From Zafaria ginkgonis (lineage in GTDB: Bacteria; Actinomycetota; Actinomycetes; Actinomycetales; Micrococcaceae): 64,000 bases of DNA. Numbering within the stretch: position 1 is the first letter of the stretch; each line of letters begins with the position of its first letter. Below the pieces are notes generated by a model. The model was given only the letters and a program-made list of their open reading frames with translations, was not told the origin of the DNA and did no database searches. The translations under genes were made by a program, and so were the position numbers. The stretch is taken from assembly GCF_039540195.1 (NCBI RefSeq), contig NZ_BAABEO010000001.1, forward strand, positions 124,001 to 188,000, in the 5' to 3' direction. Positions 57,832-64,000 of the stretch are shown one piece after another.

Positions 57832-58317
57832 CTAGTCCTCGGGAAGGGCCACGGGCGCTGCCGGGGCCTGGTGTTGGGGCGTTCCCGGCGGGGCGTGGAC
57901 GACGAGCACGGGACAGTGGGCGCGGGCGATGCAGGCCGAACTGACGGAACCGAGCAGCAGTCCGGGAAAGCCTCCGTGCCCGCGGCGTCCGAGAACGAGG
58001 ATGTCGGCGTCCTTGCTGGCTTCGATGAGTTGGGGACGGGGGTTGCCTTGGCGCAGGTGGGCGCTGACGTTGCTTGGGCGGTCGGGGCCGTAGGCGGCGG
58101 TGAGCGCTTCGACGAGGATTTGGCGGGCACGCTTTTCGAAGTCGCCGATGCCCATGAGCTCGTATTGATCGGACATTCTGGGCGCTTCCCAGCAGGCGGT
58201 GGCCTCGATGCGGGCTCCGAGCCCCCGGGCGATCCGCTGGGCCTGCCTGAGGGCTTCGATCGAGGAGGCGGAGCCGTCGACGCCCACGACGATGCGCGGC
58301 TGCGTTCCGCTGTCCAT
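57832..58317 (-). CDS. Universal stress protein, copy B
   Basis: 161 residues from ATG 58317, with AGGAGG upstream as in copy A. UspA motifs IVVGVDGSASS and LVLGRRGHGGFPGLL-LGSVS are intact. Identity to the protein at 20711-21196 is high over the whole length, with the same ends (QAPAAPxALPED), and the non-coding flanks match too. Differences cluster in the middle (MSDQYELMGIGDFEKRARQIL). A 17-base palindrome lies 219 bases upstream. Confidence 0.92.
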   Translation of the reverse strand: MDSGTQPRIVVGVDGSASSIEALRQAQRIARGLGARIEATACWEAPRMSDQYELMGIGDFEKRARQILVEALTAAYGPDRPSNVSAHLRQGNPRPQLIEASKDADILVLGRRGHGGFPGLLLGSVSSACIARAHCPVLVVHAPPGTPQHQAPAAPVALPED

Positions 58318-58535
58318 GGTGCCTCCTGCCATCGCGGGGCCGGTTGGCTCCATGATTCGTCCGGGGAGGAGGGGGTGGAAGGCCGGTCCAAGACTCGGGT
58401 GCCGCCGGCCCTCGCTCCTGCCTGGTTAGTGGCCGGAGCCGAGATTTCCCGCGAGGCGTTCGCGCATCCAGGGAAAGTGGGTTGAATGGAACCTGGCATC
58501 CGAAGCCCGGCGGGTTCAGCCAGATCTCCCGCGCA

Positions 58536-58552
58536 TCACCCGCTCCGGGTGA
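58536..58552. promoter_or_regulatory. 17-base palindrome upstream of universal stress protein B
   Basis: TCACCCG-CTC-CGGGTGA, matching the one at 50442-50458 except for one central base. Both are followed by AAAGC. Likely operator shared by the DUF6325 gene and this stress gene. Confidence 0.55.
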
Positions 58553-58702
58553 AAGCCACCCGGTGGTCGCCGGACCCCGGATTGAACTCATCCACAGTCG
58601 GTGTGGAGCGTCGAAAGGTCCCATGGGCCTGCGCGTAGGGCGCTGCGCATCCGTACGCGGCACCTTGCGCGGACCCTCGCAACGCGTTCGGCACACGAGA
58701 AC

Positions 58703-60298
58703 TCAGCCCAGGACCGTGCCCTCCCCGGTGCCGGAGGGCGTGGGATCCGGAAGCCGCATCATGCGGAACGAGGTGAGCAGGCCGGCCAGGCCGGCGAGGA
58801 TCGGAATGAACAGCGCGATCTGCAGGGCAAGGGGTCGCGCCTCCGTGTTGATGCGGATGATCTCGTCCTGGTACTCCTCCGGCTGGGTGGCGAGGAGTTC
58901 CTCGAGTTGCGCATTGCTCACCACTTGGGCGTCGTCTTCGAGCACCTGGGCGACTTGCTGCTGTTCGTCCGGCGGCAGCACCGTGCTTGACGTGGCCATG
59001 GACGTGAAGATGATCGACAGTGCCGCCAGCATGATGCCGCCGGCAAAAGCGAGTCCGAACGAGAGGCCGAACGAGCCGGCGGCCGAGTTCACGCTGGCGG
59101 CCTCGCTGACCCGCTCGTCCGAGATAGGGGAGAGGGTGTAGTTGTTCAGCTGCGACACCAGCAGCCCGAGCCCGCAGCCGGCGATGATCAGCGGGACCAG
59201 GAGCCACCAGCCGGAGTCTGCGCGCGGCACGATCGGCACGAGCACCAGCAGGCCCACCATCAGGAGCAGGAAGCCCCACCTGATGAGGCTGGCCGGACGC
59301 CGCGTCCCGCTCTTCTTGCCGGCGAGTATGGCGATTCCGAACATGGTCAGCGAGAGCGGGGCGATCGACAATCCAGACTGCATGGCGTTGTATCCGAGCA
59401 CCATCTGGAGGTAGATGGGCAGCACGATCATGGTGCCGCCCAGGGCGATCTGCTGGAGCATCTGCCCCGTGGCGCCAAACCGGAAGGCGTGCGATCGGAA
59501 CAGATCCGGGTCCAGCAGCGTCGGCTTGTGGCGGCGCTTGCGCCGCAGGAGCCAGTAGACCAGCCCGCCCAGCCCGAAGGCCCCCACGGCCAGGAGCACG
59601 CCCACCGCTTCGCCGCCCTCCTGCCAGACCAGGATGCCGAGCACGATGCCGCCCATGCCCACGATGGACAGCAGCGATCCGACGAGGTCCAGTTCCCGGG
59701 GTCCCAGGTAGGGGACGTCGTGGACGAGCTTGATGCCCAAAAGCACGACCGCGATGATGAGGACCTCCAGCAGGAAGGCGATACGCCAGGACAGGAACGT
59801 GGTGATGAACCCGCCCAGCAGCGGCCCGACGGCGGCGGCGATCGCCGCCGAGGCCCCGACCAGGGCGTAGACCCGTTTCTGGGCCTCGCCCTCGAAGTTC
59901 CCGTGGATGAGGGACTGCATGGACGGCAGCAGCAACGAGGCACCCAGGCCGCCGATGATCGCCCAGAAGATGATGATCGGGAGCAGGGTCTGGGCCAGCG
60001 TCATCGCCAGCGCCCCGAGCGCGTAGCAGCACAGGCCGATCACGTAGGCGCGCTTGCGCCCGATCAGGTCGCCGACCTTGCCGCCGATCAGGATGAAGGC
60101 CGCGGACACCAGCGCCTCGAGCGCAATCGTCGACTGGAGTCCGCTGACGGTCGCGCCGATGTCGTGCACCACGGCGGAGATGGAGACGTTCATGATTGAG
60201 GTGTCGACGACGAGCACGAACATTGCCATGGCCAGCAGGAGGGCGAGTTTTTGGTTGAACGGCTCCGTCTCGGTGTTGCCGCTGTTGGGAGAACTCAT
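58703..60298 (-). CDS. MFS drug efflux pump, DHA2 (EmrB/QacA) type
   Basis: 531 residues from ATG 60298 (AGGTGG upstream), about fourteen membrane segments. Family motifs: FVLVVDTSIMNVSISAVVHDIGATVSGLQ in helix 1 (motif D1), GGKVGDLIGRKRAYVIGL (motif A), and AAVGPLLGGFITTFLSWRIAFLL (motif C). A long acidic outside loop near 440-490 (PPDEQQQVAQVLEDDAQVV) precedes the last helix. It exports drugs or toxic compounds with protons. It is upstream of universal stress protein B on the same strand. Confidence 0.93.
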   Translation of the reverse strand: MSSPNSGNTETEPFNQKLALLLAMAMFVLVVDTSIMNVSISAVVHDIGATVSGLQSTIALEALVSAAFILIGGKVGDLIGRKRAYVIGLCCYALGALAMTLAQTLLPIIIFWAIIGGLGASLLLPSMQSLIHGNFEGEAQKRVYALVGASAAIAAAVGPLLGGFITTFLSWRIAFLLEVLIIAVVLLGIKLVHDVPYLGPRELDLVGSLLSIVGMGGIVLGILVWQEGGEAVGVLLAVGAFGLGGLVYWLLRRKRRHKPTLLDPDLFRSHAFRFGATGQMLQQIALGGTMIVLPIYLQMVLGYNAMQSGLSIAPLSLTMFGIAILAGKKSGTRRPASLIRWGFLLLMVGLLVLVPIVPRADSGWWLLVPLIIAGCGLGLLVSQLNNYTLSPISDERVSEAASVNSAAGSFGLSFGLAFAGGIMLAALSIIFTSMATSSTVLPPDEQQQVAQVLEDDAQVVSNAQLEELLATQPEEYQDEIIRINTEARPLALQIALFIPILAGLAGLLTSFRMMRLPDPTPSGTGEGTVLG

Positions 60299-60786
60299 CG
60301 CTGGCCACCTGTTAGGCCTGCGGAGTGCGGGATCGTGGTGGGGCTGGACATGTCGCCTCCTGTGGCACCCTCCCGGCAGGTTCGCCGGGATAGCGCGGTC
60401 CTTGATGGGCCCATGGAACCACAGCCTCCCGGATGGTGAAAGGTCTGCACGGAGGCCAAAGTCCCGCCTAAGGTGCACCGCCGTGGTGGACCGGGCGATG
60501 CGAACGTGCAGGGCAATTGGCAACGCTGCACCGCCCCGCGGCATCGGAGCGTTTGACCCGCCCGGGAAAGTGCCCACCCGGTGCCCGTGCGTTCCCTATT
60601 TCGGGCCTCTGGCCTTTCACTTTTGTTGGGCGGTCAAACCGCGTTTGATCATGGCGGCTTGCTCCGACATCGAAGCCCGGATTGTCCCGCACCACACGGC
60701 ACGGTCTGGCGTCTACGTTCGGGGCCGCCATTTGAACATGTGAACCAACCGCCGTTTCCAACCAACACTCACAGAGACGGCCCTCC

Positions 60787-60826
60787 CGTCTCGACGGACC
60801 GTCTTGCATCCCTCCGGTTGCACGCC
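60787..60826 (+). repeat. Palindromic repeat, copy 15
   Basis: CGTCTCGACGGACC, then GTCTTGCA exact and the loop TCCCTCCGGT; the right arm TGCACGCC has lost pairing. Confidence 0.82.
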
Positions 60827-61146
60827 GGCACTTGCGATCTTGGTTCCCGGAAAAGGGGGATGCTCGGGGCTTGCCGGGTCTACCCGTCAAGCATCGCCGA
60901 CGCGCGGTGGAGAGTGGTGCCCTGTGCCGGTCCGGTGAGAGCCCGCAGCCGCCCCTCCGGCCCGTCCGCCCGGAACGCCACGAGCCGACCCGGTCCATCC
61001 CTCTCGTCCTCGACGACGAGTCGTTCGGATCCGCGGACCGCGGGCTCGCCGTCCCGCCGATGAAGGCCCCTGGGGGTCCGGAGGGGCTGGGGTCATGGCA
61101 TCCCGGCCTGGGCGCACGTTTCCTGCCCGTGGCCGGGGTGGCATGA

Positions 61147-61177
61147 CAAAGCCCGCCGGGGTGGCCGGCGGGCTTTG
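61147..61177. terminator. Hairpin terminator
   Basis: Arms CAAAGCCCGCCGG (61147-61159) and CCGGCGGGCTTTG (61165-61177), 5-base loop. No recognised gene ends nearby, so it may be the only relic of a lost gene. Confidence 0.75.
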
Positions 61178-61853
61178 TGGTGGGCGCAGTGGGCGGTTCC
61201 ATAGTTCCTCCTGCGTGTTGGCCGGTTCGAGGATCCTTGCGGACCGCTCACCTGCCAACGCGCAGGAGCATCTGCGTCAGGAACAACATCCCTTCGACCC
61301 ACCCATTTCCTGTGGGTGTGCCAACCGCCCAGCTACGTTGCTGGCCGGCTGCGTTTTCGCTGTGGACCGGGGCGTCCTCACCGGGCCTCCCCCAATCACG
61401 CGTTTTACTCTACATAGAGGATGTGACTTGCGCCACTGGATTCTTGGGGAAATTCAAATCCATGGGCATATTCCCCGAAAACACGGCCCTCCTTCCCGTG
61501 CAGGCCCACCGGGGCCAGGGCGGGGATCCGGGACGCCGTTGTCGGATGCCCGGACAGGGTGATTCTCCCGGCAGCCTGTGAATGTCTCCTGGGATATGCG
61601 TGTTCAGTGCCCGCGCCTTCCAGAGGCTGTGCATGGCCGCCGGTCGCCGATGGTGACCTCCTGGCGCGGTGGTGACCTGGCGGCGGTGCGCAGGCGGTCG
61701 GGTGGGTCCCGGTGTCCACTTCGTGTGCGGGAAAAACGGCGGAGCGGGTGCGCTTTTGCCGTGCACAGGTGGGTGCGGGGGTGGCAAGTCTTAGAGGAGA
61801 CAGAAGAAGCCGGATCCAGCGCGGCCGGCCCGCGGAAGATGCTTCGTCGGCAC

Positions 61854-61894
61854 TGTCTCGACAATGCGGCTTGCAACCCACCCGTTGCGAGACG
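61854..61894 (+). repeat. Palindromic repeat, copy 16
   Basis: TGTCTCGACA, then GCTTGCAACCC and CCCGTTGCGAGACG; closer to the GCAACC form of the recombinase promoter site than most copies. Confidence 0.85.
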
Positions 61895-62166
61895 TCAGGG
61901 GTGTTGCGGTTGGGCATCTATACCGAGCATTTAATCGGGCGGAGCGCCACCTGATCGCGGTGTAGGAGATCGCCTTCCCGTTGGAAGTCGATCACTAATT
62001 AGCGCCGGTCGCGGACCAGGCATTAGATGTTATCATCCTGCCCGCTTCCGGTGAGGGGCCGTCCAATGGGCTGCCCCGCTCATTGAGTAGCCCTACTGCG
62101 AACCGGCTTGTGGCTATCCATGACCGAGGGTTGCCACAGGTAGTGTACCTAAGGGATAGTACCTGT

Positions 62167-62610
62167 ATGACTGTTGCTCGTGCGGACCTCGTGAATGCTC
62201 GTTCGCTCATCCTCCCCTTCGTGCTTGTACTGACCGCAGCGATGCTGGTCGTGCAGATCGTGATTATCGTGGAAGGTGGCGTGCCGGGCCTGTATTCAGG
62301 AATTTTGACCGGAATCGTTGCCCTGGGCATTGCGGTGTGGGTGCGTCATTGGTATCGGACGCTGCTGCGGGTTCGATTCGGTATCGCGATCGTGCACGCG
62401 TCCGCTTTCGCGGCCGTGACGACGTCGTTCAATCTGCACGGCCTCGTTCAGGTGCTCATCACCTCTGGCGGCCAGGGGTTCGAGGCGGCGGCAGGGCTAC
62501 TTCTGTCGACCCCGTGGTTCGGAGTCACCCTTGGTATGAGCGCCCTGTGGGGACTGGGGCTGATGGTTCACCTTCTCGGAGCAATCCTTGGCAGGGGCTG
62601 GGAGGATTGA
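62167..62610 (+). CDS. Four-helix membrane protein, first gene of a membrane protein/PadR pair
   Basis: 147 residues from ATG 62167. Four membrane segments (about 15-35, 42-62, 70-95 and 115-138). No ribosome site is seen, so a leaderless transcript is possible; GTACCT occurs twice just upstream (about 62143 and 62158). The stop overlaps the PadR-type ATG (TGATG). No family recognised. It parallels the pairs at 18189-18907 and 63183-63958. Confidence 0.7.
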   Translation: MTVARADLVNARSLILPFVLVLTAAMLVVQIVIIVEGGVPGLYSGILTGIVALGIAVWVRHWYRTLLRVRFGIAIVHASAFAAVTTSFNLHGLVQVLITSGGQGFEAAAGLLLSTPWFGVTLGMSALWGLGLMVHLLGAILGRGWED

Positions 62611-62987
62611 TGATGTCCTCGCGCCATCCCGATGAGACGTCGGAGTGGCTGCAAGGCCGGGTCGACTCCTGGGTCGAGACCTACAAAAAGGCCATGCTCA
62701 CGCCGGTCGTTCTACGCCACATCCTCAACAACGAACCAATCACGGTCGCGGAACTCGCGATCCAAGTGCAACGCACCACTGGTTGGCGACTGACGGAGCA
62801 CGGGCTGTATCGGACCATCCGCCGCCTGGAAGACGCAGCCCTCATTGCGACAAAAGACGTGCCAGCGCCCCGCACCGGTGCCCGACGCAAGGAACTGACG
62901 CTCTCCCAGTTGGGGAAAAGCTTCCTGGCAGGCATCGAGGAAAACATCATCGACCTCCATGAGGAAAACGCCCCACCACTTGAGTAG
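62610..62987 (+). CDS. PadR-like winged-helix regulator
   Basis: 125 residues from ATG 62610 (GGAGG upstream) or 62613. An N-terminal helix (SEWLQGRVDSWVETYKKAM) leads into the DNA-binding part: LTPVVLRHILNNEPITVAELAIQVQRTTGWRLTEHGLYRTIRRLEDAALI with the wing PRTGARRKELTLSQLG. PadR proteins repress genes for membrane transport or stress in response to small molecules. It probably controls its overlapping membrane protein partner. Confidence 0.82.
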   Translation: MMSSRHPDETSEWLQGRVDSWVETYKKAMLTPVVLRHILNNEPITVAELAIQVQRTTGWRLTEHGLYRTIRRLEDAALIATKDVPAPRTGARRKELTLSQLGKSFLAGIEENIIDLHEENAPPLE

Positions 62988-63101
62988 CCACTCCCTCCAA
63001 GGGGCTGGTGCGACACCGCACGATCACAAAATGCGGACACGAAGCGACCACATTCGCCCCTTGCCGCGGATTTCCGGGACGGCCTTCGCGTTTCATCGCG
63101 C

Positions 63102-63130
63102 CGTCTTGCATCCCTTTCGGATGCGAGACA
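63102..63130 (+). repeat. Palindromic repeat, copy 17 (left part lost)
   Basis: CGTCTTGCA and TGCGAGACA arms around TCCCTTTCGGA; the TGTCTCGACA part is replaced by TTTCATCGCG. The second block (GCGACACCG, ACGATCACAAAAT) lies at 63010-63047. Confidence 0.8.
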
Positions 63131-63182
63131 TTCATGGTGCTCGCGGACCGGTTCGGCATCTGGTCCTGCCGGGAGGCCGTGG

Positions 63183-63494
63183 TCATCGGTCGATGTTCGC
63201 TTGGACGAGTTGTTGCAGGTAGGCAAGGTGTGAGCGGAAGGCGAGGGAACCGGAAGCCGTGAGGGTTGCCCAGGTGTGGGGGCGGGTGTTTACCGTCTTT
63301 TTGCTCAGTTCCACGTAGCCGGCATCCTCGAGTTTCTTGAGGTGCTTGCTCAGGACCGAGGGGCTCACCTCGAGGGAGTCGCGGAGGAACTGGTATTCCG
63401 TGGTCCCCAACTGATGGAGGAGGCTGCAGATCCGCAGGCGGTATGGGCTGTGGATGGTCTCGTCCAGCACTGGGGGGAGGGGCGTCTCGGTCAT
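63183..63494 (-). CDS. Winged-helix transcriptional regulator (HTH_34-like)
   Basis: 103 residues, ATG 63494 overlapping the upstream stop (ATGA). LDETIHSPYRLRICSLL, recognition region YQFLRDSLEVSPSVLSKHLKKLEDAGYV, wing KKTVNTRPHTWATLT. It is a paralogue of the protein at 18602-18907. It is made with the membrane protein at 63491-63958 and may bind the TTTCC-N5-GGAAA sites upstream of it. Confidence 0.9.
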   Translation of the reverse strand: MTETPLPPVLDETIHSPYRLRICSLLHQLGTTEYQFLRDSLEVSPSVLSKHLKKLEDAGYVELSKKTVNTRPHTWATLTASGSLAFRSHLAYLQQLVQANIDR

Positions 63495-63958
63495 TTTTTC
63501 CCGGCCCGGATCGATGCGGCGAGTGCGGACTCCATGCGGGTGGCGAGCAGGAAGTACAGGGCGGCGGCCAGGGCGGCCGCTGTCCAAAGCACCCAACCGA
63601 GCCCCGTGGCGGCGTGGATGGCGACGCCGGCCCCGCCGACGATGAGAGCGGCGAGCGTTTGGGTCAGCCCGGTGCGCAGGTTTGCCGGTTCCGACCAGGG
63701 ATCCGCCTGGGTTTTCGTCACCCGGGGGCGAAGGACCCAGGCGAGGACGGCCACGGTCGCGCTCAGGGAGATCGCCGCCGTGAAGGCCCCGCCTTGGAGT
63801 CCGAACGCGAGAATGAACGCGGCCAGGGCGATGCTGACGACGGCGTGGTACCACCACGGTGCGCGTGCGGCGGAGGATGCGCGGGCGCGGTCGCGCGAGA
63901 GCTGCTCGAGGGATTGGCGGGCGGCCGCATCATCGGTGGATGCCGGAACGTTTTCCAT
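63491..63958 (-). CDS. Four-helix membrane protein, first gene of a membrane protein/regulator pair
   Basis: 155 residues, ATG 63958. A soluble Ala/Arg-rich N-terminus (1-33), then membrane segments near 38-55, 60-78, 98-116 and 120-140 with the loop WVLRPRVTKTQADPWSEPANLRTGLTQTL. The AGAAGG site is 20 bases from the ATG, so the leader is unusual. Two palindromes TTTCC-N5-GGAAA cover the start and promoter. Same architecture as the pair at 18189. Confidence 0.75.
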   Translation of the reverse strand: MENVPASTDDAAARQSLEQLSRDRARASSAARAPWWYHAVVSIALAAFILAFGLQGGAFTAAISLSATVAVLAWVLRPRVTKTQADPWSEPANLRTGLTQTLAALIVGGAGVAIHAATGLGWVLWTAAALAAALYFLLATRMESALAASIRAGKK

Positions 63959-63989
63959 GTTGGAAACAATAGATTTTCCTTCTCGGAAA
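63952..63989. promoter_or_regulatory. Tandem palindromic operators at the right edge
   Basis: TTTCC-ATGTT-GGAAA at 63952-63966 spans the start codon and TTTCC-TTCTC-GGAAA at 63975-63989 lies upstream, 23 bases centre to centre (about two helix turns). Likely binding sites of the winged-helix regulator encoded downstream. Confidence 0.6.
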
Positions 63990-64000
63990 GTCTAGATGGT

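Larger units (their letters stand above)
60299..62166. other. Gene-poor stretch
   Basis: 1.87 kb with no gene I can support. It holds repeat copies 15 and 16, a strong hairpin at 61147-61177 and several short frames with no ribosome site. Part may be decayed genes. Confidence 0.5.

Noticed and set aside
60440..60480. DosR-like box (GGCCAAAGTCCC) upstream of the MFS gene
   Set aside because: Only one half matches the known symmetric motif; not strong enough to report.
17406..63130. Dispersed repeat as a CRISPR array
   Set aside because: Copies are 0.5-9 kb apart with genes between them, not regularly spaced; no cas genes.
17406..63130. Classical integron
   Set aside because: No tyrosine integrase; the only recombinase is of the serine resolvase type, and the sites lack the usual attC core sequences.
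17406..63130. Repeats as simple rho-independent terminators
   Set aside because: Several lie upstream of genes or between divergent ones, there is no T run, and the one-sided TGTCTCGACA part with fixed orientation is not explained.

Overview
The window is GC-rich and coded on both strands. It comes from an actinobacterium, most likely a member of the Micrococcaceae such as Arthrobacter. The evidence is a DUF4193 zinc-ribbon protein, arsenate reductases of the mycothiol/thioredoxin type, an HtaA heme-binding domain, frequent GTG/TTG starts, and many ATGA or GTGA gene overlaps. The genus is an inference; no rRNA or tRNA gene is present.

Layout. 1-5.4 kb (minus strand): a dipeptide-type ABC importer (permease plus a permease-ATPase fusion that runs off the left edge), a CapA-like metallophosphatase and an MmgE/PrpD enzyme in one operon. 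It is followed by MarR and PaaX regulators. 7-10.7 kb: an HtaA protein, a small protein, and an operon of a heme-oxygenase-like iron enzyme, a glycosyltransferase and a CDGSH iron-sulfur protein. 10.7-16.1 kb: a cation diffusion facilitator with a short lipoprotein, an MFS pump and membrane proteins.

16.2-63.2 kb is an accessory region. It starts with a small serine recombinase whose promoter holds a 12-bp inverted repeat. From there to 63.1 kb an imperfectly palindromic element of about 41 bp recurs: about 14 full or nearly full copies plus partial ones, all intergenic and all in the same orientation. Between copies lie blocks of one to nine genes. These include pairs of a membrane protein and a winged-helix regulator, an arsenic resistance cluster (20.7-28.6 kb) with four arsenate-reductase domains and an unannotated Cys-rich micropeptide, and a DUF2252 protein. 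Further blocks hold two alpha/beta hydrolases, a peptide/gamma-glutamyl catabolic set (GntR, POT transporter, gamma-glutamyltransferase, DUF1275), a sulfatase with its formylglycine-generating enzyme, two near-identical universal stress proteins, an MFS pump, and several proteins I do not recognise. Gene remnants (tspO, ClC channel, VOC, HpaI-type aldolase, DUF4193) and transposase remnants (ISL3, IS30, IS630) lie between the blocks.

The best candidate for something undescribed is this one-orientation array of palindromic sites with a serine recombinase at one end. It resembles an integron-like cassette array without a tyrosine integrase. This is a hypothesis from sequence pattern only; REP-like repeats or polar genome motifs remain possible.
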